Shown here piece after piece: positions 53,050 through 63,150 of a DNA stretch of 64,000 bases. Each line of letters starts with the position of its first letter. The first letter of the stretch is position 1. Below the pieces are notes generated by a model. That model did no database searches. It saw only the letters and a list, made by a program, of their open reading frames with translations, and was not told the origin of the DNA. Origin of the DNA: Sphingopyxis jiangsuensis. Lineage in GTDB: Bacteria > Pseudomonadota > Alphaproteobacteria > Sphingomonadales > Sphingomonadaceae. Location: the NCBI RefSeq assembly GCF_016734905.1, contig NZ_JAERPO010000001.1, positions 992,001 through 1,056,000 on the forward strand, written 5' to 3'. A program made the translations under genes and the position numbers.

Positions 53050-53806
53050 CGCGCGCGTAGCTCGCAATGCCGAAAGGCAGCAGCACCAGATAGATCGCGC
53101 TGACCGCAAGCAGCGTCCACCAGGGCGCAGTAATGAGCGCCGCGCCGAGGAGGCCGATTCCCGCAAGTGCGAACAAACGCCACGACCGACGTAACCGGAA
53201 CGACGACCAGCTGTAGGTCGGCAGCGCCGAGATCATCAGCATCGCGACGCCGAGGGCCCACGGCATGACGACGAACCATTCGCGAAACCAGCCATTGCCG
53301 GTGACGAGCCACAAATAGATTGGCACGAACGCAAGTCCTGCCCCTGCAGGTGCCGGAATGCCGGTCATGAAGCCCGCCGACTTGTGCGGCTGGAAATCGG
53401 AATCCATACGCGAGTTGAAGCGCGCAAGGCGCAGCGCGCAGCAAACGGCAAGCGCAAGCGCCGCGGTCCAGCCGAACTTCGGCGCGTCGGTCAGCGACCA
53501 GAGGAAAAGGATCATCGCCGGCGCCACGCCGAACGCAATCACGTCGGATAAGGAGTCGAGTTCGGCGCCGAACTTGCTCTGCGCGCGCAGCAGGCGAGCG
53601 ATGCGGCCGTCCATCCCGTCGAGCACCCCGGCAAAAATAACGGCCGCCACGGCAATTTCGAACTGTCCGCCGATCGCAAAGCGGACCCCCGTAAGTCCGA
53701 AGCAGAGCGCGAGCACCGTGATCGCATTGGGCGGAAAGGCACGCAGGCTGATCCCCCCGATGCGGCGCCCCGCGGCATCCGCCGGCGGATGATCGGCGTC
53801 GGTCAC
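53033..53806 (-). CDS. pssA: CDP-diacylglycerol-serine O-phosphatidyltransferase
   Basis: A 257-residue membrane enzyme making phosphatidylserine. The CDP-alcohol phosphatidyltransferase motif is GMDGRIARLLRAQSKFGAEL followed by DSLSD (about residues 64-88), preceded by NAITVLALCFGLTGVRFAIG. About seven hydrophobic helices. It lies 3 bp after psd, so synthesis and decarboxylation of phosphatidylserine are in one operon. Confidence 0.95.
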   Translation of the reverse strand: MTDADHPPADAAGRRIGGISLRAFPPNAITVLALCFGLTGVRFAIGGQFEIAVAAVIFAGVLDGMDGRIARLLRAQSKFGAELDSLSDVIAFGVAPAMILFLWSLTDAPKFGWTAALALAVCCALRLARFNSRMDSDFQPHKSAGFMTGIPAPAGAGLAFVPIYLWLVTGNGWFREWFVVMPWALGVAMLMISALPTYSWSSFRLRRSWRLFALAGIGLLGAALITAPWWTLLAVSAIYLVLLPFGIASYARVRRRG

Positions 53807-53809
53807 GCG

Positions 53810-54544
53810 TTATTGTCCTATGCCGTCGATAGTCTCCGACGTCCCGATCCGCGCCACGATCGTTTCGCCCGCGAGCGTTCGTTGCCCAAGGAGAACCTGA
53901 GGCGTCGTGCCTGCGGGAAGATAAACATCGACGCGGCTGCCAAAGCGGATCAGTCCGACCCGCTGCCCGGTCGCAAGCGTCGCGCCCATGCTGACGAAGG
54001 GCAATATCCGCCGCGCGACGAGGCCTGCGATCTGGGTAAAGCCGATCCGTACCCCGTCGGCGCGTTCGACGACGAAGTGCTGACGCTCATTCTCCTCGCT
54101 CGCCTTGTCGAGGTCCGCGTTCACAAATTTGCCGGGAATATAGACCAGCTTTTTCAGCGTCCCCGCCATTGGCGTGCGATTGATGTGAACGTCGAACACG
54201 CTCATGAAAATCGACACGCGCATCATCGTTGCTTCGTTCAGCCCATCGGGACCGGCGATTTCAACCGGCGGGGCGACTTCGGCAATCTGTGTGACAAGGC
54301 CATCGGCGGGGGCGATGACAAGATCCGCGCCTGTCGGCGTAATCCGCACCGGGTCGCGAAAGAAGGCGCCGACCCACGCGGTGATGCCAAGCATCAGCCA
54401 CCCGGCAATCCCCCAACCCAAAAGCCAGAAACAAAGGGTAACGATCCCGGCGATCAGCAGGAATTTGCGTCCCTCGGGATGGATTGCCGGCCAGCGCCAT
54501 TTGATGCCGCCGCCCGGACGATTGGATGATATACTATTGGACAT
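53810..54544 (-). CDS. psd: Phosphatidylserine decarboxylase (short form)
   Basis: A 244-residue short-type Psd that makes phosphatidylethanolamine. One or two N-terminal membrane helices ([20 protein letters not shown]), then [35 protein letters not shown], and the processing site [14 protein letters not shown], where cleavage before Ser would create the pyruvoyl group. First gene of the psd-pssA pair. Confidence 0.95.
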   Translation of the reverse strand: MSNSISSNRPGGGIKWRWPAIHPEGRKFLLIAGIVTLCFWLLGWGIAGWLMLGITAWVGAFFRDPVRITPTGADLVIAPADGLVTQIAEVAPPVEIAGPDGLNEATMMRVSIFMSVFDVHINRTPMAGTLKKLVYIPGKFVNADLDKASEENERQHFVVERADGVRIGFTQIAGLVARRILPFVSMGATLATGQRVGLIRFGSRVDVYLPAGTTPQVLLGQRTLAGETIVARIGTSETIDGIGQ

Positions 54545-54664
54545 GGCGGCCTTCTAGGGCGCGCGCCGGGCATAGACAATGGGATACGCACCGCGGCAGT
54601 TGAACATTCGTGCGGCATTGCCTAAGGCGCCCTGCATTCCGACTCCCCAAGAAAAGGCAGCAGC

Positions 54665-55879
54665 ATGGGCAAGATCAAGGTAGCCAACCCGGTCGTCGAA
54701 CTCGACGGCGACGAAATGACCCGGATCATCTGGCAATGGATCCGCGAACGGCTCATCCTGCCCTATCTCGACATCGACCTCCATTATTACGACCTCGGTA
54801 TCGAGGAGCGCGACCGCACCGACGATAAGATCACCGTCGACGCCGCAAACGCGATCAAGAAATATGGCGTCGGCGTCAAATGCGCGACGATCACCCCCGA
54901 CGAGGCGCGCGTCGAAGAATTCGGTCTTAAAAAGATGTGGAAGTCGCCGAACGGCACGATCCGCAACATCCTGGGCGGCGTCGTCTTCCGCGAACCGATC
55001 GTGATGAAGAACGTCCCCCGTCTTGTCCCCGGCTGGACCGACCCGATCGTCGTCGGGCGCCATGCCTTCGGCGACCAGTATCGCGCCACCGATTTCCGTG
55101 TCCCCGGCCCCGGCAAGCTGCGCCTGGTGTTCGAGGGCGAGGACGGCCAGACAATCGACGAGGAAGTGTTCCAGTTCCCTTCGTCGGGTGTCGCGATGGC
55201 GATGTACAATCTCGACGATTCGATCCGCGACTTTGCGCGCGCCAGCCTGAACTATGGCATCGCGCGCCAATGGCCGGTGTATCTGTCGACCAAGAACACG
55301 ATCATGAAAGCCTATGACGGGCGTTTCAAGGATCTGTTCGAGGAAATCTTCCAGAGCGAATTCAAGGCGAAGTTCGACGAGCTCGGGATCACCTATGAGC
55401 ATCGCCTGATCGACGACATGGTCGCATCGGCGCTCAAATGGTCGGGCAAGTTCGTATGGGCATGCAAGAATTATGATGGCGACGTCCAGTCCGACACCGT
55501 CGCGCAGGGATTCGGCTCGCTCGGCCTGATGACCAGCGTGTTGATGACGCCCGACGGCAACACCGTCGAATCCGAAGCCGCGCACGGTACCGTGACCCGT
55601 CACTATCGCATGCACCAGCAGGGCAAGGCGACCTCGACCAATCCGATCGCGTCGATCTTTGCCTGGACCGGCGGGCTCAAGCATCGCGGGAAGCTCGACG
55701 ACAATGCGGCCTTGGTGAAGTTCGCCGACGACCTCGAAAAGGTCTGCGTCGCAACCGTCGAGAGCGGCAAGATGACCAAGGACCTCGCCCTGCTCATCGG
55801 CCCCGACCAGAATTGGCTGACGACCGAGGGCTTCTTCGAGGCAATCGTCGAAAATCTCGAAAAGAAAATGGGCGCCTGA
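54665..55879 (+). CDS. icd: NADP-dependent isocitrate dehydrogenase
   Basis: A 404-residue homodimeric-type IDH (close to the eukaryotic-like class): [78 protein letters not shown] and [20 protein letters not shown]. The ATG has AAGGCAGCAGC upstream. Monocistronic, with a hairpin just downstream. Confidence 0.96.
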   Translation: MGKIKVANPVVELDGDEMTRIIWQWIRERLILPYLDIDLHYYDLGIEERDRTDDKITVDAANAIKKYGVGVKCATITPDEARVEEFGLKKMWKSPNGTIRNILGGVVFREPIVMKNVPRLVPGWTDPIVVGRHAFGDQYRATDFRVPGPGKLRLVFEGEDGQTIDEEVFQFPSSGVAMAMYNLDDSIRDFARASLNYGIARQWPVYLSTKNTIMKAYDGRFKDLFEEIFQSEFKAKFDELGITYEHRLIDDMVASALKWSGKFVWACKNYDGDVQSDTVAQGFGSLGLMTSVLMTPDGNTVESEAAHGTVTRHYRMHQQGKATSTNPIASIFAWTGGLKHRGKLDDNAALVKFADDLEKVCVATVESGKMTKDLALLIGPDQNWLTTEGFFEAIVENLEKKMGA

Positions 55880-55952
55880 TCATATGAACGCCGCCCCCGC
55901 AAACGCGGGGACGACGTTAAATCGTCGGTTCCATAACACAACCTAGCCAATC

Positions 55953-55979
55953 GGGGCCGGCCCGCATAAGGTCGGCCCC
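55953..55979 (+). terminator. Hairpin abutting the CPA2 antiporter start
   Basis: GGGGCCG (55953-55959) pairs with CGGCCCC (55973-55979) around a 13-base loop. It lies 73 bp after the icd stop and ends one base before the next ATG. It may terminate icd or occlude initiation at the antiporter gene. No U-run follows. Confidence 0.5.
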
Positions 55980-55980
55980 T

Positions 55981-57771
55981 ATGGTCTCGGAAAGTGATAC
56001 GTCGGCGATCGGCAACGCCCTGGTCGTACTCGGTGCCGCAGGCATCGTGATCCCCGCATTTGCGCGCTTTCGCATATCGCCCGTCATCGGTTTCATTCTG
56101 GTCGGCTTGCTCGTCGGGCCGTCGGGGTTGGGCGCGCTCGCGCACGACTATCCGTGGCTTGATCATGTCACGATCGGATCGACCGAGGACATCGCGCTTT
56201 TTGCCGAATTCGGCATCATCTTGCTCCTTTTCTCGATCGGGCTCGAACTGTCGTTCCGCCGCCTGTGGCAACTCCGCCGGCTCGTCTTCGGGGTCGGCGC
56301 GACCGAACTGACGCTCGGCGGGGCCATATTGGGCAGCGCGCTGCTCTTCTTCGGCGATATGTCGCCGCCGGCGGCCTACGGGCTCGGCATCGCGCTCGCG
56401 CTTTCATCCACCGCGCTGGTAATGCCGATTGCAGGAACCAAGTCAGCGGTGGGGCGCGCATCCTTTTCGATGCTGTTGTTCGAGGATCTGGCAATCGTCC
56501 CGATCATCTTCATCCTCGGCGCCTTCGCCCCCAATCCGGCGGGCGACAACACGCAATTGCTGCTGACAACTTTGTGGCAGGGCGTCGCGGTCGTCGCGGC
56601 ACTGGCGATCGGCGGCTGGTTCCTGTTGCCGCGCATCTTCGCGCAGGCCGCTCGCGCGAAGGACCCCGAACTCTTCCTCGCGGCGAGCCTGCTTGTTGTC
56701 ATCATCGCTGCGCTCGCCACAGCGGGCGTCGGCCTGTCGCCGATCGTCGGCGCACTGCTTGCCGGTTTGATGATCGCCGAAACCGAATATCATGGCGAGG
56801 TCGAGGCGATCACCGCACCGTTCAAAGGGCTCGCGCTCGGGGTGTTCCTGATCAGCGTCGGAATGGGGCTGAACCTTGAAACCATCGTGAAGCAATGGCC
56901 GATGCTGATTGCGGCGGTGGTCGGCGTGGTCGCGGTCAAGGCAATCGTCACGGCGCTGCTGCTGCGTTTTTCGGGTGCGCGACAAGGCACCGCGGCCGAG
57001 GTCGGCCTGCTGATGGCAAGCCCGTCGGAAACCACCTTGATCGTCCTGACCGCTGCATTGCAGGCACAGCTCATCAGCCGCTCGACTGCCGAATTCTGGC
57101 AGCTTGTCACTGCGATCGGCCTGACGATTACCCCCCTGCTTGCACGCGTCGGCCACGACGTCGCGCGCCGGATCGAAATGGCAGGCGCCGAGCGCGAGGA
57201 CGAGGCCATCCCCACGGCGCGCACGGTGATCGTCGGTTTCGGCCGTGTCGGTCGCACGGTCGCCGAGCTGCTGCGCGAACATGATCGCGCCTATGTCGCG
57301 GTCGATGCCGACATCGACACGGTCGCTCTGGCGCGTCGCGACGGGTTCAATGTGCGCTTTTCGGACGTCGCACGGCCGGGCGCGCTCGACAAGCAGGGGC
57401 TCGAACATGCCAATGCCATCGTACTGACGATGGACGACCCCGTGCAACAGCTGCGCATGACGCGCCAGCTCCGCAAGAAATATCCCGACCTGCCGATCGT
57501 CAGCCGCGCGCGCGATTCGGACCATGCAGCGGCGCTTTACGAAGCGGGCGCGACCGACGCCGTGCCCGAAACGCTGGAAAGCTCGCTGCAACTCGCCGAG
57601 GCTGTGCTGATCGACCTCGGCGTCGCGATGGGACCGGTAATTGCGTCGATCCACGATGTGCGCGCCAAAATGCGGCACGACATCATGACCAAAGGGCATC
57701 TGGAGCGCGAGCCGCGCATCAACCGGCTGCGGACGCCGCCGACGGGTGCGCAGCGGGCAACCGAAGACTAA
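55981..57771 (+). CDS. CPA2-family cation:proton antiporter (KefB/RosB-like)
   Basis: A 596-residue protein. Residues 1-385 contain about 12-13 membrane helices with FILVGLLVGPSGLGALAHDY, LLLFSIGLELSFRRLWQLRR, LALSSTALVMPIAG and GRASFSMLLFEDLAIVPIIF (the ED ion-path motif). Residues 410-525 form a TrkA-N/RCK domain (RTVIVGFGRVGRTVAELLRE) that should bind NAD(H) or nucleotides. It probably exports K+ or Na+. No Shine-Dalgarno is visible before the ATG at 55981, where a hairpin ends. Confidence 0.9.
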   Translation: MVSESDTSAIGNALVVLGAAGIVIPAFARFRISPVIGFILVGLLVGPSGLGALAHDYPWLDHVTIGSTEDIALFAEFGIILLLFSIGLELSFRRLWQLRRLVFGVGATELTLGGAILGSALLFFGDMSPPAAYGLGIALALSSTALVMPIAGTKSAVGRASFSMLLFEDLAIVPIIFILGAFAPNPAGDNTQLLLTTLWQGVAVVAALAIGGWFLLPRIFAQAARAKDPELFLAASLLVVIIAALATAGVGLSPIVGALLAGLMIAETEYHGEVEAITAPFKGLALGVFLISVGMGLNLETIVKQWPMLIAAVVGVVAVKAIVTALLLRFSGARQGTAAEVGLLMASPSETTLIVLTAALQAQLISRSTAEFWQLVTAIGLTITPLLARVGHDVARRIEMAGAEREDEAIPTARTVIVGFGRVGRTVAELLREHDRAYVAVDADIDTVALARRDGFNVRFSDVARPGALDKQGLEHANAIVLTMDDPVQQLRMTRQLRKKYPDLPIVSRARDSDHAAALYEAGATDAVPETLESSLQLAEAVLIDLGVAMGPVIASIHDVRAKMRHDIMTKGHLEREPRINRLRTPPTGAQRATED

Positions 57772-57810
57772 ACGCCTGGCGTCGGCCGCCGGGCGCTGCT
57801 GTCCCTGCGC

Positions 57811-60744
57811 CTACCGACCCCCGACCGCTGCCTTGCCTAGCGCCGACGCATCGGCAAGTGACATGCCCTGCGGCAGGATTGCCATCGACCATTGGCGGTC
57901 GGGTTTCAGATAGGCGCGTGCCAGCCGCTGGATGTCGGCCGCCGTCACGGCGCTGATATCGTCCTGAATCGTCAGCGCATTGGCGGCAACGCGCGGATCG
58001 CGCGTCGCGCCTTCGAGCAGGAACATCCAATAGACGTTGCCCGTCGAGGCGCGCGCAACCTGCTCGCGCAGCGGCCCGGCGTTGCGCGCCAGTTCATCGG
58101 CGCCGATCGGATTCGCGACCAGATCGGCGGCGATATCGCGAGCGATGGCGTAAAAACGGTCAATATCGCGCGGAGCCAGCAAGCTTCCGACGAGCAGATA
58201 GCCGCCGCTGCCCTCGAAACCGGTCGGCCAATAGCTGTCGACGACCGGGCCGTAGCTTGCCCCCTGCTCGGCGCGCAATCGGTCGAAGAGGCGGTCGTTG
58301 AAAATGGCGGCGAGAATGTCGAGACCGCGTGCATCGCGCGGCGATGCCAGCCCACCGCCCGTCGGCCATGCGGTCATCGCCGCCGCTTGCCCCTTTTCGC
58401 CGCGATGGAAGGAAATTTCGGGCGCCACCGTATGCGCGGCGAACTGGACACGCTGCCCGCTCGACGGAACGATCGGGGCACGCGGCGAAAGCGCACCAAA
58501 TGTCTCGGCCAGCAGCGTCGTGTAATCGACGCCCTGCAGATCACCGAACAGCTGGACCTCGATCGGCCCGCTTGCCAGCCGCGGCTCCCAGAACTCGCGG
58601 AACGCCTCTGGCGTCAGCGCCTCGATCGCTGCCCGGTCGGGCGGCGACCAGCGCGCATCATTGCCCGAGAGCCACCCGCGCAAATGTCGATCGAGGACCG
58701 CATTGGGCGTCGCGTCGTTGAGGTCATAGCCGGTCAGAAAGCCGACGCGAAGCCGCTCCACGGGCGCCTTGTCCCAACGCGGATGGGCGAGCTTTCCGGC
58801 CATCAGTTTCAGCTGGTCGCGAAGATCAGCGGGTTTGCTTTCGGCTGTCAGCTCGAACGCGTCGTCGTCGATCGAAAAGCCAAGCTGTATCTGGCGACCA
58901 TTGGTCAGTTGGTCGAGCTCATTCTGGCCCCAGGGACCCACCCCGCTCGCGACCAGCGCATAATCGCCCGTCCACAAAAGGTTCGGCGCATCGGCCGCGA
59001 CGCTTCGATTCCCGGTGCCGAAGCGCACATTGACGCGCACCTTGCCCGGCTCAACGCGGTTGTTCGAAACGAGCGCCGTCACCCCGTTCGAAAATTCGAT
59101 CCGTTCGGCACGAAGCCCCGGAAGCGGCGCGCTGGCAACAAGAGTGCCTGGCGTTCCAAGCGAGGGAAGCTGGGTGAAATCGGCAGCCACGCTCGTCAGC
59201 CGGTCATCGCGTATGGTCGCGGGCGCTGCAAGCGCCGCAAGCAGCGCCTTTTCTCCACCCTCGGTCGCCTTCGGACTGGTCAGGACGACCCGCGTCGCGT
59301 CGCCCCGGAAAACCGCCTTGCTTGTCGCCAGCATGACTTCGGGGGTTGCCGAGGCGCGGATCGCGCGGAACATATCGACCTGACCTTGCGGGGTCGACAC
59401 CACCTCGTTGATGTCGACCGCCCGTACCAGATCGTCGGCAAGGCGCGCACCGGGTTCGTTGCGCGCATTCTCCAGCTCTTTCATCAAAAAGGCCTCGATC
59501 TCGTTCGCTTCGCGATCGATATCGGCCTGCGAGGGCGCGGTCGTAACAGCGTCTGCGATGACGCCCCGCACGTCGGCGAGCGCATCCTTCCAGTCGCCGA
59601 GCGGCACGATCTGCGTCAGCGTAATATCTGCGCTGCGGCTGATATATTCCTGTTCGACCGTCGCGACGAGATAGCTGCCGCCGGTGCGGGCACGGTTTTC
59701 GAGGCGCCGGTTGACCAGCGCCAGCGCGATGAACTCAAGGTAGAGACGACGGGTATTCTCGACCGTATCGACGCGCTTTATCCACGGCCGGATCATCGCC
59801 AGCGTCAGCGCGGCGGGCTGATTGGCTTCGACAATTTCCTTGACCACGGCAGCCTTGGGGTCGGGTTTTCCGAAATCCGGCTGGCGCGGCGCCGGGCCGT
59901 CGCCGCGCCAGTCGCCGTAATATTTCGCAATCAACCGCGCGAATTCGGCGGGATCGCCGTCCCCCACGATGACGACGACCGTGCGGTCGGGACGATACCA
60001 ACGCTTGTGGAAGGCGGCGACAGCGGACGCGCGCGCGACCTCGAGCGAGGCGGGCGTACCGATTGGGGCGCGGTCGCCGAGCAACTGGCCTGCGAACAAA
60101 TGGGCATTGGTCGCGTCGGCGATACGCCGCTGCGGACCGTCCGATTCGCGCAGTTCGGACAGGACGACGCCGCGCTCGGCGGCCACAGCAGCGTCGGAAA
60201 TGCGCGGCTCGCGGATCATTCCCGCGAGCAGCTTCATGCTCTCGTCGAGATTGGCGCCCGTCGCACTCGGCAGGTCGAGTTGGTACACGGTCTGCGTCGG
60301 CGTCGTCTGCGCATTCGAATCGCTACCGAATGTGACGCCAAAGCGTTGCCAGATCCGCTTCGCCTCGCCGTCGGGAATATGTTCGGACCCGCGGAAGCTC
60401 AGATGTTCGAGCAAGTGTGCAAAGCCGCGCTCCTTGTCGGTTTCGAAGAGCGATCCGACGTCCATACGCACGCGGATCGAAACCTGCCCGGGAGGCACGC
60501 CATTGTTGCGCACCGCATAGCGCACGCCGTTCGGCAGCTCGCCGAACTGCCATGCGGCATCGCGCGGAATGTCGCTGCCCGCATAGAGCCAGCTCTGATT
60601 CTTGGCGCTTTGTGCGGCCGTCGCCATTTCACTGTCGGCGGGCGCCGCGAATGCCGCGGGCACCAGCAACAATGCGCTAGCTGCAAAAGCGGAAACAAGA
60701 ATTCGGTGAGGGGCATGCGGCGCATGCGTCGGGGCGTTGGGCAT
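57811..60744 (-). CDS. M16-family zinc peptidase, two-half form
   Basis: A 977-residue exported peptidase. It has a signal-like N-terminus (LVSAFAASALLLVPAAFAAP), the HxxEH zinc site FAHLLEHLSFRGSE (H110, E113, H114) and a further Glu in AAVAAERGVVLSELRE. A second, non-catalytic M16 half starts at about 520 and ends DRQWSMAILPQGMSLADAS. Such proteins degrade peptides in the periplasm as a closed clam shell. No paired second subunit gene is adjacent. Convergent with the antiporter gene. Confidence 0.92.
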   Translation of the reverse strand: MPNAPTHAPHAPHRILVSAFAASALLLVPAAFAAPADSEMATAAQSAKNQSWLYAGSDIPRDAAWQFGELPNGVRYAVRNNGVPPGQVSIRVRMDVGSLFETDKERGFAHLLEHLSFRGSEHIPDGEAKRIWQRFGVTFGSDSNAQTTPTQTVYQLDLPSATGANLDESMKLLAGMIREPRISDAAVAAERGVVLSELRESDGPQRRIADATNAHLFAGQLLGDRAPIGTPASLEVARASAVAAFHKRWYRPDRTVVVIVGDGDPAEFARLIAKYYGDWRGDGPAPRQPDFGKPDPKAAVVKEIVEANQPAALTLAMIRPWIKRVDTVENTRRLYLEFIALALVNRRLENRARTGGSYLVATVEQEYISRSADITLTQIVPLGDWKDALADVRGVIADAVTTAPSQADIDREANEIEAFLMKELENARNEPGARLADDLVRAVDINEVVSTPQGQVDMFRAIRASATPEVMLATSKAVFRGDATRVVLTSPKATEGGEKALLAALAAPATIRDDRLTSVAADFTQLPSLGTPGTLVASAPLPGLRAERIEFSNGVTALVSNNRVEPGKVRVNVRFGTGNRSVAADAPNLLWTGDYALVASGVGPWGQNELDQLTNGRQIQLGFSIDDDAFELTAESKPADLRDQLKLMAGKLAHPRWDKAPVERLRVGFLTGYDLNDATPNAVLDRHLRGWLSGNDARWSPPDRAAIEALTPEAFREFWEPRLASGPIEVQLFGDLQGVDYTTLLAETFGALSPRAPIVPSSGQRVQFAAHTVAPEISFHRGEKGQAAAMTAWPTGGGLASPRDARGLDILAAIFNDRLFDRLRAEQGASYGPVVDSYWPTGFEGSGGYLLVGSLLAPRDIDRFYAIARDIAADLVANPIGADELARNAGPLREQVARASTGNVYWMFLLEGATRDPRVAANALTIQDDISAVTAADIQRLARAYLKPDRQWSMAILPQGMSLADASALGKAAVGGR

Positions 60745-60829
60745 CGGCGCATATTATCCTGTTCAAAGCTTGCTGGCCACTGAACTGACACGGCTTGTCG
60801 CACGCGCGCACTCGGCCTAGCGATAATCC

Positions 60830-61702
60830 ATGACCGAGCCGACGCCCGATCCCGGATCGCCCACCGCGCCACCGCTTGCCGCGGCCGTCCAGATGAGGAG
60901 CGGGTTCGATCCTGCTGAAAATCTTTCCGTCATCGACCGCGCGCTCGGTGACGCTGCGGCAGCGGGGGCGGCGATGGCGTTTCTTCCCGAAATGTCCCTG
61001 TTGCTCGACCGTGACCGCGCGCGGTCGGCGGCATATATGGCCCGCGAAACCGATTCCCCATGGCCTGCGGCTTTGCAGGACATGGCGCGGCGTCACGGGA
61101 TCTGGCTTCACAACGGCTCGATGCCCCTTCTCGCCGACAACGGCGCGCGGCGCGTCAATCGCAGCCACGTCATCGCAGGCGACGGCAGCATAAGGGCGCG
61201 ATACGACAAGATTCACATGTTCGATGTCGATCTGCCGACGGGCGAGCGCTGGACCGAATCCGCAGCCTATGAAGGTGGAGGCGAGATCGTGGTCGTCGAA
61301 ACTCCGATCGGCCAACTGGGCCTCACCATCTGTTTCGACCTGCGCTTTCCTGAACTTTTCCGGGCGCTGGTCGAACGTGGAGCCGACGTCATCGCTGTTC
61401 CCGCAGCCTTCACCGTCCCGACGGGTGAAGCGCATTGGCATGTCCTGCTTCGCGCCCGCGCAATTGAAACCGGATCGCATGTGATTGCTGCAGCACAACA
61501 AGGCACGCACGCCGACGGCAGGGCGACCTTCGGCCACAGCCTGATCGTCGATCCGTGGGGCGCGGTGCTGGCAGAGGCGGGCGACAGCGAAGACGCCTAC
61601 CGTCTTGCCATAGCGCCCATCGCGCCGGGCGCCGTCGCTCGGGCGCGCGGTGCCATCCCGCTCGACCGCTCACGTCACGCCCGCTCGGCAAAATTCGACT
61701 AG
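60830..61702 (+). CDS. Nitrilase-superfamily amidohydrolase (Nit-like)
   Basis: A 290-residue carbon-nitrogen hydrolase with Glu54 (AFLPEMSLLL), Lys127 (RYDKIHMFDVDLPTG) and Cys168 (GLTICFDLRFPELFRAL). HVLLRARAIETGSHVIAAAQ and GHSLIVDPWGAVLAEAGD are typical of the Nit1/Nit2 (omega-amidase, deaminated glutathione amidase) branch. It should hydrolyse a small amide. Divergent from the M16 gene. Confidence 0.92.
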   Translation: MTEPTPDPGSPTAPPLAAAVQMRSGFDPAENLSVIDRALGDAAAAGAAMAFLPEMSLLLDRDRARSAAYMARETDSPWPAALQDMARRHGIWLHNGSMPLLADNGARRVNRSHVIAGDGSIRARYDKIHMFDVDLPTGERWTESAAYEGGGEIVVVETPIGQLGLTICFDLRFPELFRALVERGADVIAVPAAFTVPTGEAHWHVLLRARAIETGSHVIAAAQQGTHADGRATFGHSLIVDPWGAVLAEAGDSEDAYRLAIAPIAPGAVARARGAIPLDRSRHARSAKFD

Positions 61703-61775
61703 CGGGGCGAAAGCCGAACCGCAGCCCCCGCCTGCTTCGTCAGCACGGCGCCAAAAGTCAGTAGCCCGTAATGCA

Positions 61776-61809
61776 CAAAGGGCCCCGGGGAGAAACCCGG
61801 AGCCCTTTG
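61776..61809. terminator. Strong hairpin between amidase and small exported protein genes
   Basis: CAAAGGGCCCCGGGG (61776-61790) and ACCCGGAGCCCTTTG (61795-61809) pair in a near-perfect 15-bp stem with an AGAA loop. It lies between two convergent genes and could serve both as a terminator; neither strand has a long T-run after it. Confidence 0.65.
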
Positions 61810-61835
61810 AAAATTTCGTTCTGATCAGCCGGTAA

Positions 61836-62075
61836 TTACGGGCTGGTCGGGGTATCGTCGTTGTTGTCCGACGCGATGATGATGCCGCCAACAATGGCGA
61901 CGAGTGCCACGAGCGCGATGATCCAGCTCGTGCCGCCTTCCAGCTCGCTCTGACCGTCGACGGTCGAGAACGCACGAGCGCCGTCGACTGCGGGAGCAGC
62001 CGAAGCCACGACCGGAGCCGCGATCATCGAAGTCGCTGCGAGGGAGATCGCAACTTTCTTAAGCAGGTTCATCAT
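61836..62075 (-). CDS. Small exported or membrane-anchored protein, uncharacterised
   Basis: A 78-79 residue protein (ATG 62075 or 62072, GGAG just upstream). Signal peptide MNLLKKVAISLAATSMIAAP, cleavage near ASA-AP, a short linker, one membrane helix (WIIALVALVAIVGGIIIAS) and an acidic tail ending DNNDDTPTSP. There is no PEP motif, so it is not an obvious exosortase substrate. The frame extends 20 codons upstream without a good start. The upstream 170 bp are AT-rich, suggesting a strong promoter. Confidence 0.7.
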   Translation of the reverse strand: MMNLLKKVAISLAATSMIAAPVVASAAPAVDGARAFSTVDGQSELEGGTSWIIALVALVAIVGGIIIASDNNDDTPTSP

Positions 62076-62250
62076 ATTCTCCGTCCACTGGATTTGATCT
62101 TCTCGAATCGAATTGAGAGCAAGCTCTCCGCTCAATCCGGCTTCACCGCTCTAAGCTTCGCTACAAATAATTGCAACGATGATCTGCATTATGGATCCAA
62201 TTGTTAGGAAATCACTAAATTAGGAAAAAGTTTCATTTTAGCGACAAATT
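62076..62250. promoter_or_regulatory. AT-rich region upstream of the small exported protein gene
   Basis: 175 bp with far more A/T than neighbouring DNA (for example ATAATTGCAACGATGATCTG and GAAATCACTAAATTAGGAAA). It contains the promoter of the small exported gene on the minus strand and the stop side of the NUDIX gene. No motif could be named. Confidence 0.4.
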
Positions 62251-63036
62251 CTATCCGCGACGCACGCGCTCGAAAGGCTCGCACGTTACCGGGTATCCCA
62301 AATGGTCCGGGATACAAAGATGCGTCGTTCCATCGCGATCTTCAATCCATGGTGTTATCAACTCGACCGGAAAATCGCACGCATGCGCTGCAAATTCTGA
62401 AAAATCGCCTGCGAGCGCCAAGCGTTCGAGGTTGCGACGGGTTGGAAAAATCACCGAAACCGCGCCACGATCAGCCATTTCGAGCGTCTCGCATGCGCTC
62501 GCCCAGAATATGTGGCTGTGCTCAGCAGCCTCGACAGTCAATTCATGGCGGTGCGATGGCGATACAATAGCAAAGAAACGCGTGTCGAACGTGCGTGCTT
62601 CCTTGAAATTGGGGCACCAGCGCGCAAAGGGAACCATTGCATCAAGCGACAGTCTATCGCCGCGCTGCGCCAGAATATCCGACAGCAGCACGCCCGCGAG
62701 GAGATCTTCGCGGACAGAGGCAATTTCGGCATCGTCAAGCGCGGGCCACCCCACGGCAAGCCCCGTTTCCTCAAGCGTCTCACGCAGCGCCGCGACGCGC
62801 GCCGCGCCTTCGGCGGGTTCGCCCTCAAAGCCGCAGAGCTGGGCTACGACCAAGTCGTCGGGATCGACGCGTCCGCCGGGAAATACGACCGCGCCGGCCG
62901 CGAAGGCCATCGTCGTCGCGCGTTTGACCATCAGAATCTCATCTGGACCACCATTCGCGGCGGGGCGCATGATGACAAGCGTAGCGGCGGGTATCGCGCC
63001 ATCTGGCAAGGACGCGGGCGAAATATCGGACCTCAT
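62251..63036 (-). CDS. NUDIX hydrolase
   Basis: A 261-residue NUDIX protein (ATG 63036; a GTG at 63072 would add 12 residues). PAATLVIMRPA and AGAVVFPGGRVDPDD lead to the Nudix box AALRETLEETGLAVGW (RE..EE.G core, about residues 83-98). WCPNFKEARTFDTRFF and EAAEHSHIFWASACETLEMA resemble the CoA-diphosphatase/NUDT19-like group. The substrate is not clear. Divergent from the DUF4126-type gene. Confidence 0.85.
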   Translation of the reverse strand: MRSDISPASLPDGAIPAATLVIMRPAANGGPDEILMVKRATTMAFAAGAVVFPGGRVDPDDLVVAQLCGFEGEPAEGAARVAALRETLEETGLAVGWPALDDAEIASVREDLLAGVLLSDILAQRGDRLSLDAMVPFARWCPNFKEARTFDTRFFAIVSPSHRHELTVEAAEHSHIFWASACETLEMADRGAVSVIFPTRRNLERLALAGDFSEFAAHACDFPVELITPWIEDRDGTTHLCIPDHLGYPVTCEPFERVRRG

Positions 63037-63150
63037 GCCGAGGGCGATACCTGCGGGGCGTCCCCGTGTCACCCGGCGTATGACTATGCCATTGCCTGAC
63101 GGAACGGTGCAGTGCAGGATGAACCGGCGGAAGCGGCCGGGAGCAAGGCC

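Noticed and set aside
61836..62135. Small exported protein as a PEP-CTERM substrate
   Set aside because: No PEP motif before the helix and an acidic rather than basic tail.
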